Assembly: GCF_003240585.1 (NCBI RefSeq)
Contig: NZ_PCDP01000001.1
Location: 558,001 to 622,000, forward strand
Length of the DNA stretch: 64,000 nucleotides
Source of the DNA: Arminella tubonensis
GTDB lineage: Bacteria; Pseudomonadota; Alphaproteobacteria; Rhizobiales; Rhizobiaceae
Reading direction: 5' to 3'
Notes under the pieces: generated by a model
The model's input: only the letters and a program-made list of their open reading frames with translations
What the model was told of the DNA's origin: nothing
Database searches by the model: none
Program-made: the position numbers and the translations under genes
Shown: one piece after another, positions 1 through 9,932 of the stretch
How positions within the stretch are numbered: position 1 is the first letter of the stretch
Layout of the letters: each line of letters opens with the position of its first letter

Positions 1-1
1 C

Positions 2-463
2 GACTTCCTGACGTCAGGCTCATTGCCCTTCGAGACGCGGAGCTATGTGCTGGGGATTACCGGCCATACCGTTGAGGAATGGGAAACACCGGCCGGCGAG
101 CTCGCCCTTCCGCTTCTCGATCGCGGCAAGCCGTTTCTGGACGCATGCGTGACGCTCGCCAATAGCCGGCGCCTTGTCGCTCCGGTCGAGCAGGCGAACG
201 GGGTCTGGGCTCCATGGGGTGTCCAGCTTGCCGCCGGCCCGCGCAACGACGTTGCACGATCATTGTTCGCCAACGCCGTTCGCAGGCTCCCTGCCCCGCT
301 GAACGAAGAGCAACCGCTCATCATCCGCCAGCGCGACCGCGACTTCGGTTTTCGCCCGCGCTATTCGGCAAGGATCGGAAGGCAAACGCGAGCCGAGGCA
401 ACCGAGACATGCTCGGCCATCCGCAAGGCCGGAGGCACGTGCCTGGTGTTCAAGAGCCTGTGA
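2..463 (+). CDS. Lytic murein transglycosylase, C-terminal part (partial)
   Basis: The reading frame is open from the window edge, so the N-terminus and most of the catalytic domain lie outside. The first visible residues (DFLTSGSLPFETRSYVLGIT) match the end of an SLT-type transglycosylase domain, where a run like LPxETRxYVxxI follows the AYNAG-type motif. The last 30 residues (ARIGRQTRAEATETCSAIRK onward, with a Cys pair) resemble a SPOR-like peptidoglycan-binding repeat, in which such an R-x-G-x-x-x-x-x-x-A-E-A pattern is common. By family these enzymes cleave the glycan strand of peptidoglycan in the periplasm. The assignment rests on a short fragment; a different SLT/SPOR protein is possible. 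Confidence 0.6.
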   Translation, partial: DFLTSGSLPFETRSYVLGITGHTVEEWETPAGELALPLLDRGKPFLDACVTLANSRRLVAPVEQANGVWAPWGVQLAAGPRNDVARSLFANAVRRLPAPLNEEQPLIIRQRDRDFGFRPRYSARIGRQTRAEATETCSAIRKAGGTCLVFKSL

Positions 464-510
464 AAGGGATGAAGCCACGGCTTTGAAGTAAAGCCCGAGG
501 AAAGCCCCCC

Positions 511-644
511 AACCCTCCCCACAAGGGGGAGGGAGTTAACCTGCCGCACCCCCTTGAGCCATCAACAGGCATCCTGTGCAGATGGGCAATGATTTAACGC
601 TGAGCGGGCGGCACCTTGGCCCCCTCCCCCTTGTGGGGAGGGTT
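511..644. repeat. RIME-like palindromic repeat element
   Basis: A perfect 23-bp inverted repeat lies at 511-533 and 622-644, with 88 bases between the arms. Each arm is itself a small hairpin of C-run and G-run around a CACAAG or CTTGTG core. This is the layout of rhizobial intergenic mosaic elements: two palindromes around a spacer. It fills most of the 319-base gap between the transglycosylase and the zinc-finger gene. I see no gene here. Confidence 0.75.
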
Positions 645-782
645 GAGGAGGGGTCCTGCCATTGCCTATACTTTGCGAGGGGTAGCGAGATTGAACTGCC
701 GCGTTTACTAATTAAGCTTGGCGGCTTGTGGTGGCAGCCGCTTGGCTTATTCTGGTATTTCACCGACAAGCGGAGACTGACA

Positions 783-1085
783 ATGGCAGGCTGCAGCCAC
801 GAGGCAACGATCCGATCCGTCACTCCCAAGACGCTCGGGTGCGAGGAGTGCCTGGCGACGGGCGGAGAATGGTTTCATCTGCGGGTCTGCCGCGAATGCG
901 GACATGTCGGCTGCTGCGATCAATCGCCCGGCCAGCATGCGACATCGCATTTCTACGAGACGCGGCATCCCATCATCGAGGGGTACGATCCGCCGGAGGG
1001 TTGGGGCTGGTGCTTCGTCGATGAGGTGTTCGTCGAGTTGCCGGACCAGACCCCGCAGCGCGGACCAATACCGCGCTACTATTGA
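783..1085 (+). CDS. UBP-type zinc finger protein
   Basis: A 100-residue protein made almost wholly of a zinc-finger UBP (ZnF-UBP) domain. Cys/His ligands are visible in order: CSH near residue 4, CEEC near 22, CRECGHVGCCD near 39-49, then H at HATSHF and H at RHPI. In eukaryotes this domain binds the C-terminus of ubiquitin; bacterial members are short stand-alone proteins of unknown role. The ATG at 783 was chosen because the finger begins right after it and the upstream in-frame extension translates repeat DNA. The next gene, a flavoprotein, starts 62 bases downstream, and this pairing recurs in other bacteria to my knowledge, so the two probably act together. Confidence 0.85.
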   Translation: MAGCSHEATIRSVTPKTLGCEECLATGGEWFHLRVCRECGHVGCCDQSPGQHATSHFYETRHPIIEGYDPPEGWGWCFVDEVFVELPDQTPQRGPIPRYY

Positions 1086-1147
1086 CCGGCACCTATCACC
1101 TCAATTTCTGACGGTCGCAGACGGCGCGGCCGATCGTGGAGGATCCA

Positions 1148-2833
1148 ATGGCAGACATCGGCTCGCGTGATCATCAAATGTTTCCGGTTCTCACCGCACA
1201 TCAGATGGAGACGGCAAAGCGCTTCGCCAGCACCGAACGGCGCCACTTCACGGCCGGAGAAATCGTCTACGAGATCGGCGACAGGACCGTGCCTGCCTGG
1301 CTGGTGCTGGAAGGATCGCTCGAGGTCTTTCGCCACGAGGGGCTTTCGCATGAGGTCTATGTCACCACCCATCATCCCGGCCAGTTCAGCGGCGAGGTCA
1401 ACCAGCTCTCGGGCCGGCCCTCGCTCGTGCGCGGCCGGGCGGGACCTGGCGGCTGCACCGCCGTTTCTTTCGATGGCGCCCATATCAGGGCGCTGGTCAT
1501 AGGTTCGGCCGATGTCGGCGAGATCATCATGCGGGCCTTCATTCTTCGTCGGGTCTCATTGATCAATGCGGGTGGTGCCGGGTCCGTGCTGGTCGGGGTG
1601 CCCGGCAGCAGTGCGGTGACGCGCCTGCAGGGATTTCTGACGCGGAGCGCCTATCCCCACATCATTCTCGACGCCTCGTCTGATGAAGAGGGGCTCGCCC
1701 TGATCGAGCGGCTCGGTGTCCTGCCGGCGGAACTGCCGCTGATGGTCTGCCCGAACGGGACGGTGCTGAAAAATCCGACCGATATCGAAGCCGCGCTGTG
1801 CCTCGGCATGACGCCGGATCTGAAGTCCGACGTGACTTACGACGTGGCGATCGTCGGGGCCGGACCGGCCGGGCTTGCGGCCGCCGTCTATGCCGCGTCC
1901 GAGGGGCTCAGCGTCATCGTGCTGGACGAACGCTCAGTCGGCGGACAGGCGGGCGCATCGGCGCGGATCGAGAATTATCTCGGATTTCCCACAGGTATTT
2001 CCGGTCAGGCGCTTGCCGGGCGAGCCTTCAACCAGGCCCTGAAGTTCGGCGCTGAGATCGCGCTGCCGCTGGAGGTGCTCGATCTCGTGCCGTCTCCGCC
2101 TGATGCAAAGACGCATGTGCTGACCCTGAAGCTTGCGCGCGGCGGCGCAGTCACCGCACGCATTGTCATTGTCGCCTCCGGCGCGCGCTATCGTCGGCCC
2201 GAAATCGCCGGTATCGAGGCGTTCGAGGGGGCCGGCGTGTCATACTGGGCATCGTCGATCGAAGCCAAGCTTTGCGAGGGCGAGGAGATCGCGCTTATCG
2301 GCGGCGGCAATTCGGCCGGACAGGCGGTGGCCTTCCTCGCGCCGCAGGTCAAGCGATTGCGGCTTGTCGTCCGGCGACCATTGGAAGAAACCATGTCGCG
2401 CTACCTGATCGAGCGGATTGCGGCCCTTCCCAACGTCGAGATTCACACCAATTGCGAGGTCGTTTCCCTCGAGGGCGATCGGCTGCGCGGGCTTTCGGCC
2501 GCGGTCCTGCGCGACCGAACGACTGGCGCCGAACATCGCTTCCCGCTTCGCCACATGTTCCTGTTCATCGGGGCAGATCCGAATGCGGCGTGGATCCGGA
2601 AATATGCCGAAACCGACAGCAACGGCTTTGTCCTCACCGGGCAGCCGTTTCGCGGAGAAGCCGCCGCCTGCACCCGGCCTGCCCTTCCGCTGGAGACCAG
2701 CGTGCCGAACCTCTTCGCGATCGGCGACGTTCGTGCCGCGTCGACCAAGCGGGTGGCGGCTGCGGTCGGCGAAGGGGCCGCTGTCGTTGCGCAGATCCAC
2801 ATGGCGCTGCGGTTCATGGCTGCGCAACATTGA
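1148..2833 (+). CDS. Cyclic-nucleotide-domain / thioredoxin-reductase-like flavoprotein
   Basis: A 561-residue three-part protein. Residues about 10-125 look like a cNMP-binding beta-roll (GEIVYEIGD, AWLVLEGSLEVF). About 145-215 is a glutaredoxin/thioredoxin-like fold without a CxxC (VCPNGTVLKNP). From about 232 follows an FAD/NADPH module: GAGPAGLAAAVYAA for FAD, GGGNSAGQAVAFLA near 385 for NADPH, and GDVRA near 526. The CxxC that thioredoxin reductases carry just before the NADPH motif is replaced by YWASSIEAKLC, so classical disulfide reduction is unlikely. GGAGG at 1138-1142 sets the ATG at 1148. Probably co-transcribed with the zinc-finger gene. Electron acceptor unknown. Confidence 0.85.
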   Translation: MADIGSRDHQMFPVLTAHQMETAKRFASTERRHFTAGEIVYEIGDRTVPAWLVLEGSLEVFRHEGLSHEVYVTTHHPGQFSGEVNQLSGRPSLVRGRAGPGGCTAVSFDGAHIRALVIGSADVGEIIMRAFILRRVSLINAGGAGSVLVGVPGSSAVTRLQGFLTRSAYPHIILDASSDEEGLALIERLGVLPAELPLMVCPNGTVLKNPTDIEAALCLGMTPDLKSDVTYDVAIVGAGPAGLAAAVYAASEGLSVIVLDERSVGGQAGASARIENYLGFPTGISGQALAGRAFNQALKFGAEIALPLEVLDLVPSPPDAKTHVLTLKLARGGAVTARIVIVASGARYRRPEIAGIEAFEGAGVSYWASSIEAKLCEGEEIALIGGGNSAGQAVAFLAPQVKRLRLVVRRPLEETMSRYLIERIAALPNVEIHTNCEVVSLEGDRLRGLSAAVLRDRTTGAEHRFPLRHMFLFIGADPNAAWIRKYAETDSNGFVLTGQPFRGEAAACTRPALPLETSVPNLFAIGDVRAASTKRVAAAVGEGAAVVAQIHMALRFMAAQH

Positions 2834-2881
2834 TGTCGCTGTACCGTGCGATGAAGGCGCACGGGGCAACCGTCGAATGCC

Positions 2882-3640
2882 TCAATGGTTCCTGGAATTG
2901 ATCGCCTGGAAGAGGCCATCGAGATTGCCGTTCTCGGCTGCAAATCTCAGCGGCTTGCAACGCTCGACGACGACCTCGGCAGCGTCTGGCCGGGTGGACA
3001 GGATTTCCATGACCTCGGCGATGAATTCGTCTAGCGGCATGGCCATCGGGTCGCTTGCCTGGTGGTCGCCCATCAGCGTCGTCTGGACGTAGGGCGGGAC
3101 GATTTCGATGACGTCGACCGCCGTGCCCTCGAGTTGCCGGCGCAGCGACATCGAATAGGAATGGATTGCCGCCTTGGTGGCCGAATAGGTTGGCGTCAAC
3201 ACCATCGGCACGAAGGCAAGCCCCGACGACACGGTGAGGATCGCGGCTTGCGGCTGGCGCTGCAGATGCGGCAGCAGGGCCGCCGTCAGACGGATGGGCC
3301 CGAGCAGGTTTGTCGCTATGGTTTCCTCGGCGACAGCCAGATAATCCGGCGCCGACTTCATATCTTCCAGTTTCATGATCCCGGCATTGTTGATCACCAC
3401 GTTCAGCTTGGGATAGGTGCTGGAAAGCTCGGCGGCGAGCACCTTCAGGCTGTCCTTGTCAGACATGTCGACCGTCAGGGATTTCATGCCGGGGTTGGCT
3501 GCCGTCACTTCGGCGAGCGCGGCATGGCGGCGGCCCGAAATGATGACCTGATTGCCGAGCTTGTGAAACGCTTCCGCCAGTGCCCTGCCGATGCCCGAGC
3601 CTCCGCCGGTAATCAAAACCGTATTGCCTGTCATTTTCAT
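2882..3640 (-). CDS. SDR-family oxidoreductase (DltE-like)
   Basis: A 252-residue short-chain dehydrogenase/reductase. The nucleotide motif TGGGSGIG is at residues 11-18, NNAG sits near residue 86, and the catalytic Ser plus YSATK follow in VSSGLAFVPMVLTPTYSATK. The C-terminal part resembles the DltE subgroup, whose substrates are unknown. An ATG at 3640 has AAGGAAGG about eight bases upstream; an in-frame GTG at 3649 overlaps that site and is less likely. It lies downstream of, and on the same strand as, the LysR gene, 127 bases away, and may be co-transcribed or a target. Confidence 0.85.
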   Translation of the reverse strand: MKMTGNTVLITGGGSGIGRALAEAFHKLGNQVIISGRRHAALAEVTAANPGMKSLTVDMSDKDSLKVLAAELSSTYPKLNVVINNAGIMKLEDMKSAPDYLAVAEETIATNLLGPIRLTAALLPHLQRQPQAAILTVSSGLAFVPMVLTPTYSATKAAIHSYSMSLRRQLEGTAVDVIEIVPPYVQTTLMGDHQASDPMAMPLDEFIAEVMEILSTRPDAAEVVVERCKPLRFAAENGNLDGLFQAINSRNH

Positions 3641-3767
3641 CGCAATCACCTTCCTTGGTTGTCACACCAAATTAGGTCGACCGCTCTCTTATGGAAAGAA
3701 GGCACTGAAAAGTTCGATACATACCGGAAGGAGAGTGTCTGGCAATCGGCTCAAGCGAGCCGAAGCA

Positions 3768-4661
3768 TCAGGCGCGATATCGAAGCGCGTTCACAAGGAG
3801 GGCGAACGCCGCCGATGCCTGCCTCCGGCTCGGATAGTAGAGGTGATAGCCCGGAAATGGCGGACACCAGTCTTCGAGGACGCGGACGAGGCGTCCGTCG
3901 CCGATGTACGGCTGCACGACATCCGCTGGCAGATAAGCCAATCCCAGCCCATCCAATGCGGCGTTCAGCCTCAGCGCGATGTTGTTGAATACGAGCTGGC
4001 CTTCGACGCGAACCCGCACTTCGCGACCGTCCTTTTCGAATTCCCACGCATAGATGCCGCCATGGGTCGGCAGGCGCATGTTTATGCAGGAGTGCTCGGT
4101 GAGATCGTGCGGTGTCAGGGGCTGCGGGCGGCGTGCGAAGTAATCGGGAGAACCGATGGCAGCCATGCGCATGTCAGGCCCGATCCGCACCGCGATCATG
4201 TCCTTGGCCACCTGCTCGCCAAGCCGCACACCGGCATCGTAGCGCTCGGCGACGATGTCGGTCAGGCCGTAGTCGACGATGACCTCGACATGGATGTCCG
4301 GATAGTCAGGCAGAAGCTTCGCCAAGGCAGGCCAGATGACCGCATTGGCGGCGTGCTCTCCGACCGTGATGCGGATCGCGCCCGCCGGCTTGTCGCGGAA
4401 TTCGCTGAGTGCTGCGAGCTCGCCTTCGATCTCGTCCATGTGCGGGCCGACGTTCTGAAGCAGCCGCTCGCTCGCCTGGGTAGACGAGACGCTACGGGTG
4501 TTGCGGGTCAGCAGCCGGACGCCAAGCCGCTTCTCGAGCCCGGTGATCGTGTGGCTGAGCGCAGACTGGGAAACGCCCAATTTGGCTGCCGCCTTGGTGA
4601 AGCTCTGCTCGCGCGCCACGGCGAGGAAGGCAACGAGGTCATTGATCGGCTGACGCGGCAT
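3768..4661 (-). CDS. LysR-family transcriptional regulator
   Basis: A 297-residue LysR regulator: N-terminal winged helix (residues about 5-65, with SFTKAAAKLGVSQSALSHTI) and a periplasmic-binding-like effector domain (about 90-295). It is transcribed away from the cupin/aldo-keto reductase/SDR series, with a 119-base shared promoter region, the usual arrangement for LysR control of a divergent operon. The effector is unknown. The start ATG at 4661 begins MPRQPINDLVAFLAVA, where LysR proteins normally begin. Confidence 0.9.
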   Translation of the reverse strand: MPRQPINDLVAFLAVAREQSFTKAAAKLGVSQSALSHTITGLEKRLGVRLLTRNTRSVSSTQASERLLQNVGPHMDEIEGELAALSEFRDKPAGAIRITVGEHAANAVIWPALAKLLPDYPDIHVEVIVDYGLTDIVAERYDAGVRLGEQVAKDMIAVRIGPDMRMAAIGSPDYFARRPQPLTPHDLTEHSCINMRLPTHGGIYAWEFEKDGREVRVRVEGQLVFNNIALRLNAALDGLGLAYLPADVVQPYIGDGRLVRVLEDWCPPFPGYHLYYPSRRQASAAFALLVNALRYRA

Positions 4662-4780
4662 TCATGAAACTTTCTCATAAGGCTTTGCCACTTCTACCAT
4701 CTAATCATGGGTAATCGCGTGCACTAAATGTCCTGTCATCAGCGGCTCGTTGGCCGCGCGTGTTCGGAAAGGACATTGTC

Positions 4781-6182
<1,402 letters not shown>

Positions 6183-6238
6183 CGCCTTTGGCCCAAGGGG
6201 ACAAACATAGCCGATATCAACCAGCGAGAGGTGAAGCC

Positions 6239-6979
6239 ATGACCGAGGGGATCGAAGGCAAGGTCGTCGTCATAACAGGCGCAAGCAGCGGACTTGGCGA
6301 GGCGGCCGCCCGGCTGCTGGCCAAGGGTGGGGCAAAGCTTGCTCTTGGAGCACGGCGCCTCGACAGGCTCCAGGCTCTGGCCGCGGAGCTTTCGCTCGGT
6401 GACGATGCCGCCGTCCAGACTGACGTCACCGACTTCGACCAGGTGAAGAACCTGGTCGATCGGGCGGCGAAGCTTCACGGCCGCGTCGACGTCATCATCA
6501 ACAATGCCGGTCTCATGCCGCACTCGCCGCTGGAGCGCGGCAAGATCGAGGACTGGGACCGGATGATCGACGTCAATATCAAGGGCGTCCTCTACGGTAT
6601 CGGCGCGGTATTGCCCTACATGAAAGAGCAGAAGAGCGGCCACATCATCAATGTCTCCTCGGTGGCGGGCCACAAGGTCAGGGCCGGCGGAGCGGTCTAT
6701 GCGGCAACAAAGCATGCTGTCCGGATCATATCCGAAGGCCTGCGGCAGGAGGTGAAGCCCTATAATATCCGCACCACCATCATCTCCCCCGGAGCTGTGG
6801 ACACCGAGCTGCCAAACAGCGTAACCGAAGAGGACATCGCTCGGAACGTCCGCGCAAGTTACGAAACCATCGCCATCCCCGCCGATTCATTCGCAAGGGT
6901 GGTGGCCTTTGCCATGAGCCAGCCGGAAGATGTCGATATCAACGAAATACTGTTCCGGCCGACGGCGCAGGAATATTGA
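6239..6979 (+). CDS. SDR-family oxidoreductase
   Basis: A 246-residue classical SDR. It has TGASSGLG for NADP(H), NNAG, the catalytic Ser in [10 protein letters not shown], and YAATK. The last residues ([13 protein letters not shown]) match a common subgroup of NADP-dependent oxidoreductases of rhizobia. The start ATG at 6239 follows GAGAGGTGAAGCC. It belongs to the cupin/aldo-keto reductase/SDR series opposite LysR. Substrate unknown. Confidence 0.9.
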   Translation: MTEGIEGKVVVITGASSGLGEAAARLLAKGGAKLALGARRLDRLQALAAELSLGDDAAVQTDVTDFDQVKNLVDRAAKLHGRVDVIINNAGLMPHSPLERGKIEDWDRMIDVNIKGVLYGIGAVLPYMKEQKSGHIINVSSVAGHKVRAGGAVYAATKHAVRIISEGLRQEVKPYNIRTTIISPGAVDTELPNSVTEEDIARNVRASYETIAIPADSFARVVAFAMSQPEDVDINEILFRPTAQEY

Positions 6980-7021
6980 GTTCAAGCAGGCGTCTGATGG
7001 CCGCTTGCTACGCTTTGGGAG

Positions 7022-7699
7022 ATGGAAGTGAAACCACGCGTCATCATGCATATGGCGTCCAGCATCGACGGCCGGATCGCGACAAAGCATTGGCCGGAAG
7101 ACATGATGGCGCAACTGCATGCCGCATATGAGCGCATCCATCATGACCTCAAAGGGGATGCGTGGATCGTCGGGCGCATAACGATGGCGGATTTTGCCGA
7201 AGGCGATCCGCAGCCGACTGCCGCGACGGAGACCTATCCGCGTGCTACGTGGAAAGCGGCCAATCGCGGCCCCTATGCCATTGCCGTCGACCAAAGCGCC
7301 AGGCTGCATATGAACATCGGGCAGATCGGCGGCGATCCCCTCGTCATGATATTGACGGAAGAGGTATCGGACGACCATCTCGCCGAACTTCGCCGCGACG
7401 GCATTTCCTATATCTTCGCCGGACGTTCGGAGATCGACCTGTCGCTGGCGCTCGAAATCCTCGCAGAAGATTTCGGCATCGAGCGGCTGTTGCTCGAAGG
7501 CGGCGGCGGTATCAACGGAACCTTCCTGACCGCAGGCCTGGTCGACGAGATCAGCCTCCTGCTGCTTCCGATCGCGGACGGCATTGGGAATACGCCAACG
7601 ACATTCGACAGGCTTTCCGGAGACGCCAGGCACCTGTCGCTGAAGACGGTGGAACGCCTGGAACAGGATGTCCTGCATCTGCGCTATGACGTCTTGTGA
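7022..7699 (+). CDS. RibD C-terminal / dihydrofolate-reductase-like protein
   Basis: A 225-residue protein of the RibD C-terminal superfamily, which includes the NADPH-dependent reductase of riboflavin synthesis and dihydrofolate-reductase-like enzymes. Visible signatures are MASSIDGRIA at the start, the WIVGRITMADFAEG region, and GGGGINGTFLTAGLVDEISL near residue 160. No riboflavin gene is nearby, so a stand-alone reductase role in the same operon as the SDR is likelier than flavin synthesis. The ATG at 7022 lies 42 bases after the SDR stop. Confidence 0.85.
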   Translation: MEVKPRVIMHMASSIDGRIATKHWPEDMMAQLHAAYERIHHDLKGDAWIVGRITMADFAEGDPQPTAATETYPRATWKAANRGPYAIAVDQSARLHMNIGQIGGDPLVMILTEEVSDDHLAELRRDGISYIFAGRSEIDLSLALEILAEDFGIERLLLEGGGGINGTFLTAGLVDEISLLLLPIADGIGNTPTTFDRLSGDARHLSLKTVERLEQDVLHLRYDVL

Positions 7700-7719
7700 A
7701 AGACGATCGGGTGCTTCGG

Positions 7720-8478
7720 CTAGAGCGGCGCTTGGACGGCTCTTGAATACGTCGGATACGGCCGCAATGCGCGCAAGGCTTTTAGTGAAGACGCCCAACT
7801 GGAACCGCCAGGGATGCCGGTGACGACAATCGCTCCTACCAAGATCACAGCAACCAGAGCCTCGCAGACCGTGATGAGCACCATGAACGCTGCCTTCGTC
7901 GTGGAGACGCCAAGATCGGCTCGAAACCAGCGGGTCTGAATGGTCACGTACCAGACCAAGACCAACAAAAAGACCGCAAGGCCCGTCGGTATCAATACAT
8001 CTCCCCCCATACGTACCAAGATCGTCGCTATATTGATGCCGAGCGCGAATGGCGCTGCGACGTAGCACTGGCTGTAGAACGGCGGCCGGAGCGTTCTCCT
8101 GTCCAACGACGTCCTGGATTTGCGCAAGAGTTTCGAAGCCATGAACAGAGGGAAGAGGCTGTAGGAGATCTCGCGAAAGATCACCAGATTGGCATCCGCG
8201 CTGGCGAGAAAGGATGGAAGAACGACTGATGTTTCCTTGGGCAAAAGGCTTAACTCGAGACTATGGGCAATCACCAAGGTCACTAGAAGAAATAGAGGCG
8301 GGCTTAGCGTATCGATATATTGATCGGCTTCATTGTCGAGCAACTCGATATCTGCGTAGCGCATCATTGCCGACGGGTGTCGAAGCGTTCGCCACATTGT
8401 TATCGGATAGAACACTATCCACGAGGCAATCTCGTACAGAAACTCCTCGAACGACTTCAACAGCCGCATGAAATCCAT
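7720..8478 (-). CDS. Integral membrane protein of unknown function
   Basis: A 252-residue protein with an amphipathic N-terminus and about five hydrophobic segments, near residues 60-75, 105-120, 140-160, 165-185 and 210-230. The layout resembles Yip1-like or permease-like small membrane proteins, but I recognise no motif. It stands between convergent and divergent units, and GAGGA eight bases before the ATG supports the start. Base composition is lower in GC than its neighbours, which could mean acquisition from elsewhere. Function not assigned. Confidence 0.6.
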   Translation of the reverse strand: MDFMRLLKSFEEFLYEIASWIVFYPITMWRTLRHPSAMMRYADIELLDNEADQYIDTLSPPLFLLVTLVIAHSLELSLLPKETSVVLPSFLASADANLVIFREISYSLFPLFMASKLLRKSRTSLDRRTLRPPFYSQCYVAAPFALGINIATILVRMGGDVLIPTGLAVFLLVLVWYVTIQTRWFRADLGVSTTKAAFMVLITVCEALVAVILVGAIVVTGIPGGSSWASSLKALRALRPYPTYSRAVQAPL

Positions 8479-8608
8479 TGCAATCCTCGCCTGACGAAAT
8501 CAGCCAGTATGCATATGGTGGCTAAAAATGCAACTTATAACTGTGAAAAAGCCAACCACCATGGCGCCGCAGAACGCGGGCGGGTCGGCAACAGGCCATC
8601 TGGACGCT

Positions 8609-9091
8609 TTACAAAATGGCGATGATCTCGAGCTCTTGATCGCCTGCGCCCACTACATCGCCAATGGCCTTGCCCATCAGAGACCTTGCCACTGGCGATA
8701 CGAAGGAAATCGATCCGGTCTTTGGATCCGCTTCGTCCTCTCCCACGATCCGGTACGTCTGCACGCGCCCATCGTTGCGGCCGAAGGTTACAGTGCTCCC
8801 AAAGGCAACAGTGTCAGTTGAAGCAGGGCCAGAGACAAGCTGAGCCGTGTGAACTCTTGCCGCAAAGTAGCGCGTATCGCGCAAGGGGTTTGCTGCCTGC
8901 CGCCGTCGTTCGTTCACGTCTTCGATCGTGCTGGTCGCATCGTAGGCCTCGCGAGCCTGTTGGAGCTGCGACTCCAGAGCCTTCAATCCCGCTTCCGTAA
9001 CAAGGTTGGGGTGAGGCGAAATGGTGCGGTCGGGCAGCAGGGTTTCCGAAGCAGTTTCGAAACTCTCTTCCTTGGTGAAGGCAACGGCCAA
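8609..9091 (-). CDS. GreA/GreB-family transcription elongation factor homologue
   Basis: A 160-residue protein. Residues about 30-100 form the N-terminal coiled coil (LVTEAGLKALESQLQQAREAYD...) and about 105-158 the FKBP-like C-terminal domain (FGSTVTFGRNDGR, YRIVGEDEAD, SFVSPVARSLMGKAIGD). By family it would act on backtracked RNA polymerase; the acidic tip residues I would check are in TSTIEDVNER. The start is a TTG at 9091, chosen because GGAG lies nine bases upstream and homologues begin with AVAFTKEES; the frame extends further back without a better start. It stands alone, on the minus strand, next to a peroxiredoxin gene. Confidence 0.8.
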   Translation of the reverse strand: MAVAFTKEESFETASETLLPDRTISPHPNLVTEAGLKALESQLQQAREAYDATSTIEDVNERRRQAANPLRDTRYFAARVHTAQLVSGPASTDTVAFGSTVTFGRNDGRVQTYRIVGEDEADPKTGSISFVSPVARSLMGKAIGDVVGAGDQELEIIAIL

Positions 9092-9224
9092 TCTCAAACT
9101 CCGTTCAGCGCTGGGCGCTCTTGCAGCGCATGGGGCGATTGCCCTACCCGCTTGGTAGAACCATACATACACCGACAACGGACGAACTACCAATTTTGAT
9201 CCATCGGTGGCCAGCTCAGGAAGG

Positions 9225-9905
9225 TCAGTGTCCAAGGTTGCCTGCTGCGGCGATGATCTCTGCCGCAGTCGGGAAGATGGAAAGGCTGTTCGGTCCGTCG
9301 AGCGCCTCGATCTGCGTCCAGCCGATCGTTCCGTTCGCATCGACCAGGAAGTGCCCGACGAGCTGGGTGGCGTGGTTCGCTAACATCTCATTATCGGCGT
9401 CTTCAAGCTCGAAGCCGTCCTTGGCGTTGAGTATCGTGTTGCCTTCCATCGGCTGCAGCGGTTCCGGCAGCTCTCCCGTCGGGTTGATCCGCGCCGCCTG
9501 GAACTGCGCCATCGTTGTGCGATAGGGCCATTCGGGCTGCTCGGTGCTCCCATCGGGCAGAAACGCGGCATGCGGCACGCCGTAGGCCCGATGCGTGCGG
9601 CAGTCCGGGTCGCATAGAAGCGTTACCGGCGTCGGTCGGTGGCGGAAATACAGGCGAGCGCGTTCCACCGGCGTGTTGATAACCGCAACGGTCTCCACCC
9701 CGGCGGCGCGCAGGACCGGCTGTACGCCGGCAAGCTGCGCCACCTGACGCCGGCAGAACGGGCAGTGCAGCCCGCGAAAGAAGCCGATTACGAACGGGCG
9801 ACCGCTCAAGTCGGCGAAAGAGACCATTCCCTCGAAGTTGGCCCTGGCCAGTGCGAAAGCGGGCGCGGTTTCTCCAGGCTGCAGCGGGCGTTTCTGGTCT
9901 GCCAT
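9225..9905 (-). CDS. AhpC/TSA-type peroxiredoxin-like protein
   Basis: A 226-residue thioredoxin-fold protein. The motif GLHCPFCRRQV holds Cys48 and Cys51, a CxxC-type peroxidatic/resolving pair of the Prx-like AhpC/TSA group. The family reduces peroxides using thioredoxin-like donors. The start ATG at 9905 has AAGGAA nearby. The neighbouring Gre homologue starts 134 bases downstream on the same strand, so they may form a stress-linked pair; regulation is not visible. Confidence 0.8.
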   Translation of the reverse strand: MADQKRPLQPGETAPAFALARANFEGMVSFADLSGRPFVIGFFRGLHCPFCRRQVAQLAGVQPVLRAAGVETVAVINTPVERARLYFRHRPTPVTLLCDPDCRTHRAYGVPHAAFLPDGSTEQPEWPYRTTMAQFQAARINPTGELPEPLQPMEGNTILNAKDGFELEDADNEMLANHATQLVGHFLVDANGTIGWTQIEALDGPNSLSIFPTAAEIIAAAGNLGH

Positions 9906-9932
9906 GGAATAATTCCTTTGCGGCTCGGAGGG

